Notes: generated from the letters alone by a model not told the origin. A DNA stretch of 64,000 bases from Prevotella sp. (GCA_015060535.1 SUYH01000013.1:21791-85790); one strand, 5' to 3'. Shown: positions 43,304 through 52,266, numbered from the stretch's first letter. Made by a program: numbers and translations.

Positions 43304-44761
43304 TTATTTTACGGGCACGTCGGCCAGAGTCTTCTTCAACAGTTCCCAGAAGGGAGCGACGGTCTCGATAAGCGCACGCTCAGTAGTGGTGTGCGGCGAC
43401 TTCATCGTAGGACCGAGGCTTACCACGTCGAGGTGTGGGTACTTGCCCAGGATGACAGAGCACTCCAGACCGGCATGATCGACCTGGATGATACCATCCT
43501 TGCCAAACAGCTCCTTGTACTCTTTCAGCAAAAGGTGCAGAATTTCAGAATCGGGATTGGGGTCCCATCCACCATAGGAGCCAGCCGTCTCCACCTTCAT
43601 GCCTGCCATGTTGAAGCAGCTCTCCAGGGTCTTGACGATATAGTCCTTCATGTCCTCACGGCTCGAACGGGCTAAGATCTTCAGCGATGCCTTGCCCTCA
43701 GCGATATTGATGATGGCGAGGTTGCTGGAAGTCTCAACGACAGAGGGATAGGAGGGAATCATGCGGATGACACCATCGTGGCAGGCATAGATGGCGTTGA
43801 TGAGGTTGTCCTGAATCTCGACAGGCACCTCCTTCTGAGGTGTCTCTACCTCCTCAACAATCAGTTCGATACCGGTTTCAATCTGTTTGTATTCGTCCTG
43901 GAAGTCTTCCTGCCAGGCAGCTGCCAGTTCCTTCAGGGCAGCGATGTTCTCTTTGGGGAGTGTCAGTACTACTTCGGCCTTGAAGGGGATAGCATTACGC
44001 ATATTGCCGCCTTGCCATGAAGCCAGACGAGCCTCCGTCTCTTCGATAGCCTCGCGCACGAAGCGCACCATTAGTTTGTTGGCATTTCCACGACCTTCGT
44101 GAATCTCCAGACCAGAGTGACCACCACGCAGTCCTTTCAAGGTGACACGAACAGCTGCATCTTCAGGGTCGGTTTCTACCTCCTGGTATCCAAGGGTGGC
44201 AGTTACATCGATGCCACCAGCGGAGCCAATGACGAACTTGCCCCAATGCTCAGAGTCGAGGTTCAGCAGGATGTCGCCCTCTAGTTCGCCTTCTGGCAGA
44301 CCATTAGCACCATACATACCTGTCTCCTCATCAGCGGTAATCAGGGCGTTGATAGGTCCGTGAACCAGCGTCTTATCCTCCATGATGGCCATGATGGCTG
44401 CTACGCCCAGACCATTGTCAGCACCAAGGGTGGTTCCCTTAGCCTTTACCCACTCGCCATCAATCCAAGGCTGGATGGGGTCGGTCTCAAAGTTATGAGT
44501 AGACTCAGGAGTCTTCTGGGGCACCATGTCCATATGTGCCTGCAGAATGATGCCCTTGCGGTTCTCCATGCCTGCCGATGCGGGTTTGCGCATCACGATA
44601 TTGTCGGCAGGATCCTTGAAGGCTTCTACTCCAGCCTGCTTGGCAAAGTCGAGCAGGAACTGCTGAATTTTCTCGAGATGTCCACTGGGACGTGGAACTT
44701 GTGTGAGTGCGTAAAAATTTTTCCAGACGCACTGCGGATTGAGGTTCTTGATTTCTGACAT
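43304..44761 (-). CDS. pepD: Aminoacyl-histidine dipeptidase (peptidase M20C)
   Basis: A cytosolic dipeptidase of 485 residues. The metal ligands are visible: His in LQAHMDMVPQ, the bridging Asp in TLGADNGLGVA, the catalytic Glu pair in TADEETGMYGA, Asp in LNLDSEHWG, and the late His in IQVDHAGLE. The lid domain (LRGGHSGLEIHEGRGNANK) is in the middle. It belongs to the PepD family that cleaves Xaa-His and other dipeptides. It lies between the flippase-like gene and DUF4886, each gap being 4 bases. Confidence 0.93.
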   Translation of the reverse strand: MSEIKNLNPQCVWKNFYALTQVPRPSGHLEKIQQFLLDFAKQAGVEAFKDPADNIVMRKPASAGMENRKGIILQAHMDMVPQKTPESTHNFETDPIQPWIDGEWVKAKGTTLGADNGLGVAAIMAIMEDKTLVHGPINALITADEETGMYGANGLPEGELEGDILLNLDSEHWGKFVIGSAGGIDVTATLGYQEVETDPEDAAVRVTLKGLRGGHSGLEIHEGRGNANKLMVRFVREAIEETEARLASWQGGNMRNAIPFKAEVVLTLPKENIAALKELAAAWQEDFQDEYKQIETGIELIVEEVETPQKEVPVEIQDNLINAIYACHDGVIRMIPSYPSVVETSSNLAIINIAEGKASLKILARSSREDMKDYIVKTLESCFNMAGMKVETAGSYGGWDPNPDSEILHLLLKEYKELFGKDGIIQVDHAGLECSVILGKYPHLDVVSLGPTMKSPHTTTERALIETVAPFWELLKKTLADVPVK

Positions 44762-44765
44762 AATA

Positions 44766-45755
44766 TTAATTTTTAAGGGTTTTGATGCTTGTAAAGTTCA
44801 GGGCAATCCAGGCATAGATGCCTAAGGCTACCACGAGCAGGGTCTGAACGGTATGGACAATCAACACGAAATAGAGGGCATGCTCGTCTTGTACACCGTA
44901 TAGTATCAGCATGGTCTTCACGGCAAAATGCCAAGGGCCGGCACCATTAGGTGTCGGTACGATGACAGCGATGGAGCCCACGATGAAGGTAACTAAGGCA
45001 CAGCCTATACCCAAGTCTGCCGTAAAGTCAAAACAGAAGAAGGTGAGGTAATAATGCAGGAAATAACTGAGCCAGATGCCTATCGTGAAGAAAAGGAACA
45101 GAGGGATGTTGCGTACGTTCTTCAGTGATATGACTCCTTGCCAAATGCCTCCGATGGTCGCTTTCACCTTATTATATATAGAGAGCTTACGCAACAGGAA
45201 GTGTAGTAGGATAAGGATAGCAATGATGCAGACAGCGGCTACAAAGTAGCCAGCCCAAGAGAAGCGATGCAGGATCTCTTCGAGGTTGGTGCCTGTCTTG
45301 CGGAAGAAAGTGCCAAAGGTACTCATCTCGAGCAGCAGCACGATTGCCGTGATACCCATGACCAGCAGCGAATCGATAGCTCGCTCGGTAACGACAGTAC
45401 CTAGCGCCTTGGGGAAGGATATGTTGTCGTAGCGCTTTAAAACACCGCAACGAGTGAACTCGCCTACTCGTGGAATAACCAGTGAAGCTGCATAGGACAG
45501 AAAGATGGAGTGGATGCTGACGGAGGTGCGTGGATGTTCATCGACAGGCTCCAGTGTCTGCCGCCAACGCCAGCCTCTGAACATCTGGGCCAATATGCCA
45601 AAGGGAAACGACAACAGCATCCATGTCCAGTCCATCTCATCGGTCATCACATGGAGAATGGTCTGCCAGTCTTCGCCGCGATACATCCAATAGAGAATAG
45701 CACCGCCCAGAACGAGCGGCATCACAATCTTCAATATGGCATTTCCTGGTTTCAT
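44766..45755 (-). CDS. Lysylphosphatidylglycerol synthase TM region/UPF0104 family membrane protein
   Basis: A 329-residue polytopic membrane protein of the UPF0104/LPG_synthase_TM family (flippase-like). Typical segments are PFGILAQMFRGWRWRQTL, the loop SLVIPRVGEFTRCGVLKRYD, TVVTERAIDSLLVMGI and the PTPNGAGPWHFAVKTML motif. No synthetase domain is attached. The family includes predicted lipid or glycolipid transporters; the substrate is unknown. The frame extends to a TTG at 45767, but that codon lies in the -7 box, so ATG 45755 is used. Confidence 0.88.
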   Translation of the reverse strand: MKPGNAILKIVMPLVLGGAILYWMYRGEDWQTILHVMTDEMDWTWMLLSFPFGILAQMFRGWRWRQTLEPVDEHPRTSVSIHSIFLSYAASLVIPRVGEFTRCGVLKRYDNISFPKALGTVVTERAIDSLLVMGITAIVLLLEMSTFGTFFRKTGTNLEEILHRFSWAGYFVAAVCIIAILILLHFLLRKLSIYNKVKATIGGIWQGVISLKNVRNIPLFLFFTIGIWLSYFLHYYLTFFCFDFTADLGIGCALVTFIVGSIAVIVPTPNGAGPWHFAVKTMLILYGVQDEHALYFVLIVHTVQTLLVVALGIYAWIALNFTSIKTLKN

Positions 45756-45764
45756 AATTGATTG

Positions 45765-45797
45765 CAAAGATACGATTTTTTTTTGATAAAGGTCAAA
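45765..45797 (-). promoter_or_regulatory. Promoter of the flippase-pepD-DUF4886 unit
   Basis: Minus strand: TTTG (45797-45794), 21 bases, TATCTTTG (45772-45765). The predicted start site is only about 6 bases before the ATG at 45755. Confidence 0.75.
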
Positions 45798-45801
45798 GAA
45801 T

Positions 45802-45865
45802 AGACTATTTTTCGCCTAAAAAGGGTCATTGTCCATTGCTGAACCGAAAATAGTCTCTACCTTTG
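45802..45865 (+). promoter_or_regulatory. Promoter of the 30-codon gene with an upstream inverted repeat
   Basis: TACCTTTG at 45858-45865, with ATTG at 45835-45838 near the -33 position. AGACTATTTTTCG (45802-45814) and CGAAAATAGTCT (45845-45856) form a 12-bp inverted repeat with one extra T, ending 1 base before the -7 box. This could be an operator. The sequence around the box is closely similar to that at 46984-47003. Confidence 0.6.
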
Positions 45866-45935
45866 CACCGTCAAAAGGTAAAAGATTGACAAGGATAACA
45901 TTTAGAGGATTAAAGAAAAGAAAGGTAAAAAGAAA

Positions 45936-46028
45936 ATGATGGTAACACTGTTTGCACTGGCCGTGACGGCCATCGTAATTGCTGAGGCAATGTACGTAAA
46001 CAACAAGATTAATCTTGAGAACAAGTAA
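45936..46028 (+). CDS. Putative 30-residue single-span membrane peptide
   Basis: The frame encodes 30 residues: a hydrophobic N-terminal helix (VTLFALAVTAIVIAEAMYV, about residues 3-21) and a short polar tail (NNKINLENK). It has its own promoter (-7 box 45858-45865), a leader of about 67 bases, an A-rich start region (AAAAAGAAA before ATG), a second possible ATG at 45939, and a strong terminator 24 bases after the stop. This complete transcription unit supports a real small protein. No family is recognised. Confidence 0.6.
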   Translation: MMVTLFALAVTAIVIAEAMYVNNKINLENK

Positions 46029-46051
46029 AATTTGAGAGTAAATAATTAGGG

Positions 46052-46079
46052 CCGCAGACGCAAAATCTGCGGTTTTTTT
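46052..46079 (+). terminator. Terminator of the 30-codon gene
   Basis: CCGCAGA (46052-46058) pairs with TCTGCGG (46066-46072), followed by seven T. It ends 3 bases before the rsmA -7 box. Confidence 0.92.
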
Positions 46080-46081
46080 AT

Positions 46082-46089
46082 TACCTTTG
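46082..46089 (+). promoter_or_regulatory. rsmA promoter -7 box giving a nearly leaderless mRNA
   Basis: TACCTTTG ends 5 bases before the ATG at 46095. The -33 region would lie inside the upstream terminator hairpin. Confidence 0.6.
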
Positions 46090-46094
46090 TCGCC

Positions 46095-46925
46095 ATGAAG
46101 CAAGTAAGACCTAAGAAGAATCTTGGTCAGCATTTCTTGACTGACCTCACAATAGCCCGCCGTATAGCCGATACGGTAGATGCCTGTCCTGATATTCCGG
46201 TGTTGGAGGTTGGGCCTGGCATGGGTGTGATGACGCAATATCTCGTAGAGAAACCTCGCCCTTTCAAAGTCGTTGAGATAGATCGTGAGTCCGTGGCCTA
46301 CCTGAACGCGAACTTCCCTAAGCTTCGCGAGAATATTCTGGGCGCCGACTTCCTGAGAATGGACTTACAGCAGGTGTTTGACGGACAGCAGTTCGTGCTG
46401 ACGGGCAACTATCCATATGATATTTCTTCCCAGATTTTCTTCAAGATGCTGGATAACCGTGACCTGATACCTTGCTGTACGGGTATGATACAGCATGAGG
46501 TGGCGGTGCGTATGGCTTCAAAGCCAGGCAATAAGCAGTATGGCATTCTATCGGTACTGATTCAGGCATGGTATGACGTTGAGTATCTGTTTACCGTGGA
46601 GCCTTCGGTCTTTAATCCGCCCCCTAAGGTTCAGAGTGCCGTTATCCGTATGACACGCAACAAGGTTGACCATCTTGACTGCGACGAACAGTTGTTCAAG
46701 CGGGTAGTGAAGACGGTTTTCAACCAGCGCCGTAAGATGCTGCGCGTTTCACTCCGCCAGATATTCGACAGTCAGCATCCGGCATCGGAAGGATTCTTCC
46801 AGCAGGAGATGATGACACTACGACCAGAACAACTGACCATACCCCAGTTTGTTGACTTGACAAATAGGGTAGAAAAAGAGCTGTGTACGACCACAAATTT
46901 GGTGTGTTCGCACACAATTGATTGA
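46095..46925 (+). CDS. rsmA: 16S rRNA (adenine1518/1519-N6)-dimethyltransferase
   Basis: RsmA (KsgA) dimethylates two adjacent adenines near the 3' end of 16S rRNA during late 30S assembly. The 276-residue protein has PKKNLGQHFL, the SAM motif LEVGPGMGVMTQYL, the acidic VVEIDRESV, and motif IV as NYPYDIS (NLPY in most bacteria). The C-terminal domain contains FNPPPKVQSAVIRM and VFNQRRKMLR. The upstream small gene ends in a terminator, so transcription should begin at the 46082-46089 box. Confidence 0.96.
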   Translation: MKQVRPKKNLGQHFLTDLTIARRIADTVDACPDIPVLEVGPGMGVMTQYLVEKPRPFKVVEIDRESVAYLNANFPKLRENILGADFLRMDLQQVFDGQQFVLTGNYPYDISSQIFFKMLDNRDLIPCCTGMIQHEVAVRMASKPGNKQYGILSVLIQAWYDVEYLFTVEPSVFNPPPKVQSAVIRMTRNKVDHLDCDEQLFKRVVKTVFNQRRKMLRVSLRQIFDSQHPASEGFFQQEMMTLRPEQLTIPQFVDLTNRVEKELCTTTNLVCSHTID

Positions 46926-46995
46926 TTTGAATCAAGAATACATCACTTTTTAGGCGATTTTGGATGAAAAAAGAACAAGATATCCGAAATAGTCG

Positions 46996-47003
46996 TACCT
47001 TTG
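46996..47003 (+). promoter_or_regulatory. Promoter -7 box of the ATG-free transcript
   Basis: TACCTTTG, preceded by CCGAAATAGTCG and followed by CATTGTCAA, closely matching the promoter of the 30-codon gene. No clear -33 TTTG. Confidence 0.55.
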
Positions 47004-47006
47004 CAT

Positions 47007-47226
47007 TGTCAATCAAGGATAACAGATATCTAGAGAGGTATTAGGAAAAAAGATTGAAGGATAACAAAAGACATAAGGTTAGTTAGTAGTTTTTAGGTTA
47101 GTAGTAAAAGTTATTTGATTTAAGGTGTTAGTATTAAGGTAAATTAGAGAGAGCATTAGGTTTTTAGTTATTAATAGGAAAAGAAAAAGTGCAGTCTGCG
47201 AGAGGTTCGTAGGCTGCACTGCTTTT
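47007..47226 (+). ncRNA. Candidate non-coding transcript between rsmA and the MATE gene
   Basis: About 220 bases run from the TACCTTTG box to a strong hairpin: 47188-47197 pairs with 47211-47220 (10 bp, one G-T pair, extended by CGA/TCG), followed by CTTTT. There is no ATG on the plus strand between them and all frames have many stops, so an ordinary protein is excluded. The body is rich in TTAGT/GTTAG words. It could be a small RNA, or a decayed copy of a unit like 45858-46079, with which it shares promoter and leader words (AAGGATAACA). Confidence 0.45.
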
Positions 47227-47232
47227 ATGATG

Positions 47233-48654
47233 CTATGTATATTGTATCCTGTTCATCCATCCGCCATGGAATAGGCGGACTAGGAACATGCTTCCGCGGA
47301 AAGTAAGTTCGATGGCCATAGCCGTCCATACGCCAGGCAATCCATAGGTGGTGGCCAGCAATGCTGCAAGCGTCAGACGTACACCCCACATCGAACATAG
47401 GCTCATGATGGCTGGTCGTAATGTATCGCCAGCCCCGATAAATACGCCGTTGCAGACGATGGCAGCAGCAAACATAGGCTCGGCAAACGCTTCGATGCGC
47501 AGACTTTGAGCTCCAACTTTAATGATATCGTCGACAGGCGTCATCAACGACATCAGCTCAGGGGCAAAAATCCACATCAATACGCCCATGAGTGTCATGA
47601 CCATCATGCCCAGACCTACAGACATACGGGCAAATGAACGGGTAAGCAACTTTTGTCCTGCACCAATACCTTGCCCGACGAGTGTTGTGGCTGCTTCTGC
47701 GATGCCATATCCTGGCATATAGCAGAGGCTCTCAACGGTGATGGCCAATGAGTGGGCTGCAATAGCAACCGTTCCTAATGGCGCTACGATGAGTGTGCTC
47801 ACTATTTGGGCTCCTCCCATCAGCATGTGTTGCAGTCCCATGGGAGCACCAATGTCGAAGGCATTTCTCACCACATCGGCCTTGGGACGGAACTTGCGCC
47901 ATGTTCGCTCATAATCTTCGATATCAGTATCCTCACCATTTTTGAAGATGCCCAGCATGTCAGATCGCCATAGCAGGAAATAGAACATCAGTAGGGCTGT
48001 AATGAACTCTGCAGCACCTGTTCCCATGGCGGCACCTACGACGCCCATGTCGAGTATGTAGATGAATACATAGTTGAAGCAGACATCCAACACACACATG
48101 CCGATATTCAAGATGGAGGGAATCTTCATGTTGCCTGAGCTTTTCAGCATCGAACCAGCCAGACCTTCCATTTGGAAGAAGATGCCAAACACGCCAATTA
48201 GGGCGAAATAGAGAGAGGCATCGTGTGCGATCTCTTCTGTGCCTCCAAGCCAGTAGGGCAGGGGGTAGCTGATGGAGAGGGCTATCAGCGAGATAGCTAG
48301 ACTCCAAATCAAACAGCAAACCAACGATTGCCGCAATACTTTACGTGCTCGCCTGAAGTCGTTGGCCCCGATGGCATGGGCTACTTGCACGCTGAATCCC
48401 ATATTAGCCGCCATGCCCAGTCCGCCCATCAACCAGGTGGTGGTTTCTACCAGACCGATGGCTGCTGAGGCTTTGGCTCCTAGGTGTCCTACCATTGAGG
48501 CATCGATGAAGAACATCACAGTAGCCGAAATCTGAGCCAGGATAGAGGGAATACTCAGGCTGACAATCAGCCTGAGTTTCTCGCTTTGCGTCATCTCGCG
48601 TCCCTCGCGGATGTACGCCAGCAAATCAGTTTTCTCTTTCTTCTTTCCGAACAT
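47233..48654 (-). CDS. MATE family efflux transporter
   Basis: A 473-residue inner-membrane exporter with about 12 hydrophobic segments in two similar halves. Landmarks are the first helix SIPSILAQISATVMFFIDASMVGHLG, AANMGFSVQVAHAIGAND in the first half, and GIAEAATTLVGQGIGAGQ in the second. MATE proteins use Na+ or H+ gradients to expel drugs or metabolites. It starts immediately after the stop of the alpha-galactosidase gene, an unusual partner, so the export of a sugar-linked compound is possible but unproven. Confidence 0.93.
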   Translation of the reverse strand: MFGKKKEKTDLLAYIREGREMTQSEKLRLIVSLSIPSILAQISATVMFFIDASMVGHLGAKASAAIGLVETTTWLMGGLGMAANMGFSVQVAHAIGANDFRRARKVLRQSLVCCLIWSLAISLIALSISYPLPYWLGGTEEIAHDASLYFALIGVFGIFFQMEGLAGSMLKSSGNMKIPSILNIGMCVLDVCFNYVFIYILDMGVVGAAMGTGAAEFITALLMFYFLLWRSDMLGIFKNGEDTDIEDYERTWRKFRPKADVVRNAFDIGAPMGLQHMLMGGAQIVSTLIVAPLGTVAIAAHSLAITVESLCYMPGYGIAEAATTLVGQGIGAGQKLLTRSFARMSVGLGMMVMTLMGVLMWIFAPELMSLMTPVDDIIKVGAQSLRIEAFAEPMFAAAIVCNGVFIGAGDTLRPAIMSLCSMWGVRLTLAALLATTYGLPGVWTAMAIELTFRGSMFLVRLFHGGWMNRIQYT

Positions 48655-50841
48655 TTATTGGGCTTCGAGCAACAGCACACGGCTAGCCCATTCTGTCTTT
48701 TTGCCCCAGTCCACTTCATTACGGAAAGGAACATCCAGACCATGTGACATCAGATATGCACCGCTAAACGACTTACCCTCACAATCCAAGGGCTTCAGGT
48801 CGATACGGTTCAGTTCATGAACCTTATACATACGGTTTGGGTTCAGACCTGCCATTTTTACACGGGGCAGGTGCTCGTTCTGGAATGATTCCGTCTTCCA
48901 CCAGTACCAGACGGCCTTCGACTGTTCGTCGTTGACATACATCAGTGAGGCCAGTCCTTTCTTGTCGTAGGGTGACACCAGGCGGTAGATGTTGCCAAAC
49001 TGTACGATGGGACGAATTTGCTTATACTCCTTGATAGCCTGACGGCAGAGTGCTTTCTCCTCGTCAGTCATATTTTTAGGCTGTATCTCCATTCCCAGTC
49101 GTCCAGACATGGCCACATCGATGCGATACTTCATCGAGGTGGTGCGGAACACGGTGTGGTTAGGTGTTGCCGAGATATGCGACGCCATAGCGATGGCAGG
49201 GAAGAAATAGCTGGTGCCCCACTGCATGTAGATACGCTGCAGCGCGTCGGTATTATCGCTGACCCAGAACTCGTCGAACCAAGGCAGCACACCCCAGTTG
49301 GCACGTCCGCCACCTGAAGCACAGGCCTGGATGGTCACATCGGGGAACTTGTCACGGATGCGCTGACACACCTTCTCCAGACCACGATGGTACGCGATGT
49401 AGAGGTGGCTCTGGTCGTTCATGGTCAGATACTGTGAGCCATGATTCATAATGGCCATATTGGCATCCCACTTGATATAGTCAATCTCAGGATATTTGGT
49501 CAAGAGGTTGTCGACGATGCTGAAGACGAAATCCTGCACCTTAGGATTCGCTAGGTCAAGCACTACCTGTGTACCACCGCGACCTAGCACAGCATCGCGC
49601 TTGGGCGCCTTGACAATCCAGTCGGGGTGCTTCTCGTAGAGTTCTGAGGTAGTGTTGGCCATTTCTGGTTCTATCCAGATGCCGAACTTCACACCGTTCT
49701 TCTTGGCGTCACGCAGCAGTCCTTCAATACCCTCGGGCAGCTTCTGTTTGTCTACCACCCAGTCGCCCAGACTGGAGTTGTCTGTCTTGCGCGGATACTT
49801 GTCACCAAACCAACCGTCATCCATGACAAACAGCTCGCCACCCATTGAGGCAATGTCCTTCATCATCTGGTCCATGCCCTGCTGGTTGATGTCGAAATAG
49901 ACACCCTCCCATGAGTTCAGCAGGATTTTGCGCTCCTTGTCGCCATGCTGTAGCTTGTATTTGCGGCCCCACTTGTGGAAGTTGCGTGATACACCGCTCA
50001 GTCCCTGTTCTGAATAGCTCAGTGCCAAGGCTGGCGTCTTAAAGGTCTCACCTTTCTTCAGGTGGTATTCTGAGTTGTCCTCGTTGATGCCGGCGAAGAA
50101 GTAGTGGTAGTCGGTATCGTCTGTCACTACCTTCAAACGGTAATTGCCTGAGTAACAGATGGCCGCACCGATAACTGCTCCCGTGTTCTCCTGTCCCTTG
50201 CCGTCGAGCGAAAACATGACCTCACCATGGTCGGTATGCGAGTTGCGTGTACCGTCTTTGTTGACAATAACCTTCTGGCCAGGAGTCAGCGGCTCTTCCA
50301 CCAGCCGCGCTTCGTTAGCCCATGAGCCGTAGAAATGGCTCAGCCAGACGTCGCCGCGACGGATAGGCAACATGGCTGAGGCAAAGGTGGTCAGGTTGAC
50401 CGTCCCTTTCTCACCATTGGTAATCTCCGTCCAGGCCTCTATCATGTCTTCCTCCACGTAGGCTTTATAGCTCAGCGTGACGGTGATGGGGTAAACGGAG
50501 TCTTTCAGCGTGATGGTGGTTACGTTGCCGTCGTGGTTGACACTCTCTGCGACTAGAGCTGTCGACAGGTTGCCGTCAGCATGGCGCATAGCCAGAGCGG
50601 CCTCGGCAGGGGTATTCAGACCATAGGCAGGGTAGACCTCCATGCGTCCGAAGACGGCAGGGTGCTGCAGATGCTGCAATTCCTGCACATTCAGCTTCTT
50701 GCCGTAATATACATACTTGGGCTGCAGCCCCTTCTCTACCTCCAGCACCAGGCTGGTGTTCTTGGTTTCGACCACAACTTGCTCGGCCTGTGCTGTTGCT
50801 GTCAGACAGAGCATCATAGCCATAAATAGTCCTTTCTTCAT
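48655..50841 (-). CDS. Alpha-galactosidase (glycoside hydrolase family 36)
   Basis: A secreted or periplasmic enzyme of 728 residues with a signal peptide (LFMAMMLCLTATAQA). It has the N-terminal beta-sandwich, the (beta/alpha)8 domain with WEGVYFDINQQGMDQM and FVMDDGWFG, the nucleophile Asp in YIKWDANMAI (about residue 455) and the acid/base Asp in VSDNTDALQRI (about 528). It would release terminal alpha-galactose from raffinose-type sugars or galactomannan. It follows the double esterase gene in a small glycan-processing unit. Confidence 0.94.
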   Translation of the reverse strand: MKKGLFMAMMLCLTATAQAEQVVVETKNTSLVLEVEKGLQPKYVYYGKKLNVQELQHLQHPAVFGRMEVYPAYGLNTPAEAALAMRHADGNLSTALVAESVNHDGNVTTITLKDSVYPITVTLSYKAYVEEDMIEAWTEITNGEKGTVNLTTFASAMLPIRRGDVWLSHFYGSWANEARLVEEPLTPGQKVIVNKDGTRNSHTDHGEVMFSLDGKGQENTGAVIGAAICYSGNYRLKVVTDDTDYHYFFAGINEDNSEYHLKKGETFKTPALALSYSEQGLSGVSRNFHKWGRKYKLQHGDKERKILLNSWEGVYFDINQQGMDQMMKDIASMGGELFVMDDGWFGDKYPRKTDNSSLGDWVVDKQKLPEGIEGLLRDAKKNGVKFGIWIEPEMANTTSELYEKHPDWIVKAPKRDAVLGRGGTQVVLDLANPKVQDFVFSIVDNLLTKYPEIDYIKWDANMAIMNHGSQYLTMNDQSHLYIAYHRGLEKVCQRIRDKFPDVTIQACASGGGRANWGVLPWFDEFWVSDNTDALQRIYMQWGTSYFFPAIAMASHISATPNHTVFRTTSMKYRIDVAMSGRLGMEIQPKNMTDEEKALCRQAIKEYKQIRPIVQFGNIYRLVSPYDKKGLASLMYVNDEQSKAVWYWWKTESFQNEHLPRVKMAGLNPNRMYKVHELNRIDLKPLDCEGKSFSGAYLMSHGLDVPFRNEVDWGKKTEWASRVLLLEAQ

Positions 50842-50859
50842 ATCGTTTTACAGTTAGTG

Positions 50860-52266
50860 TTATTTCGTTTCTTTCTTCAGTTGCTCTGCTATGATCTCAG
50901 CCATCCGCCGTGCTCCTTTTGCATCGGGATGGATGCCGTCGTCGATCATCTTGTCGCCATCGTTGGCATAAAGCGTATGCAGGTCAATTACTTGCAGCTT
51001 GTTCTTCTTCGCTACCTTATTAATAACAGGTGTGATACCATGGACGATGACGGAGTCGTTGATGTTCCACGTGGGTTTGAAGGCTGGGATAGGGGTGCAG
51101 AGGAGGATTCGCGGATTGTTCTTGTTGGCCTGCAGGGCGTCAACCATCTGCTGCAGGTCATCCTTGAACCCCTTGTTGTATTGCCAGTTCTCGGGTTTGG
51201 AGTCGTTGGTGCCCAGTTTGATGATGACAATGTCTGGACGGAAAGCCAGGGCATCGCGCCAGGCCAACTCGTTCTGGTAGGGCAAGTCGCCCTTGTTCAG
51301 CATGGTCCTGCCGCTCACTCCAAAGTTCTTGACATGATAGTCGTTGCCCAATAGCTGTTGCAGTTGGGCAGGGTATCCCCGTTGTGTTGCCATATCGATG
51401 CCAAAGCCGTCGGTGATGCTGTTGCCGATGCAGGCCACCCTTACAGCATCCTTCTTGGGTCCCTGGTGCATCTGCAGCCACGTGGTCAGGTCGTTCAGCA
51501 TCTGTTGGTGATACGTAAACGAGCTTCTATATCCGAAACCGTGTCCACCAGTAGGATAGACATACAGTGCGCAGTCGTTTCCCTGTCGGCGCATAGCAGA
51601 ATAGTACGCCACACCATTGGTCACCGGGGGTACTGTCCTGTCGTCATTGGCGGTCAGTATGATGGCAGGCGGTGTGAGGTGGCGGTGTACGGCGTGCTGA
51701 TTGGAATACTGTTTCACCAGCTTTCCGTCCTTCTGCCCCTCCATGCCTAAGAAGTTTAAGCATGAACCCTTGTGCGACTCTTTTTCGTTCATCGAGATGA
51801 CAGGATAGAACAAAATAGAGAAGTTGGGACGCGCAGCAAATTCGCTGTGTGTTGATATTGTTGAGGCCAGATGGCCTCCCGCTGAGAACCCCATGATGCC
51901 TACATCTAGGGGGTTGATGTCCCAGACGTTGGCAGAGTCTCTGACCGTTGTCATAGCCTTCTCTGCATCGCTGATTGGCAGTTGGCGATCACCTTTGGGC
52001 ATGCGGTAGGTCAGTACGAAGTAGGCAATGCCCTGCCGGTTGAAGTATTCGGCCCAATCGTGGCCCTCGTTTTGCATCGACAGTCCGGTATATCCGCCCC
52101 CCGGGCATCCAACAACGGCCTTGCCCGTAGGTTTTTCCGGCAGATAGCCCACCATGTTTGCCTTCCCGTCATCCGTCAGGTTGACAGTTACTTTTCTTGC
52201 CGTTTGTGCCTGCATGGCCAGTAGCACCAGACAGCTCAATGCTCCACAGATTAGTATTCTTCTCAT
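50860..52266 (-). CDS. Secreted double esterase (alpha/beta hydrolase plus SGNH/GDSL domain)
   Basis: A 468-residue protein with a signal peptide (LICGALSCLVLLAMQAQ). Residues about 25-270 are an alpha/beta hydrolase with GGGYTG (oxyanion), nucleophile Ser in GFSAGGHLA, Asp in TANDDRTVPP and His in PTGGHGFG. Residues about 278-468 are an SGNH esterase with Ser in CIGNSITDGFG, Asn in LGTNDSKP and the Asp/His pair in DDGIHPDAKG. Both catalytic sets look complete. Such enzymes remove acetyl or other acyl groups from plant polysaccharides, which fits the GH36 gene downstream. Confidence 0.9.
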   Translation of the reverse strand: MRRILICGALSCLVLLAMQAQTARKVTVNLTDDGKANMVGYLPEKPTGKAVVGCPGGGYTGLSMQNEGHDWAEYFNRQGIAYFVLTYRMPKGDRQLPISDAEKAMTTVRDSANVWDINPLDVGIMGFSAGGHLASTISTHSEFAARPNFSILFYPVISMNEKESHKGSCLNFLGMEGQKDGKLVKQYSNQHAVHRHLTPPAIILTANDDRTVPPVTNGVAYYSAMRRQGNDCALYVYPTGGHGFGYRSSFTYHQQMLNDLTTWLQMHQGPKKDAVRVACIGNSITDGFGIDMATQRGYPAQLQQLLGNDYHVKNFGVSGRTMLNKGDLPYQNELAWRDALAFRPDIVIIKLGTNDSKPENWQYNKGFKDDLQQMVDALQANKNNPRILLCTPIPAFKPTWNINDSVIVHGITPVINKVAKKNKLQVIDLHTLYANDGDKMIDDGIHPDAKGARRMAEIIAEQLKKETK

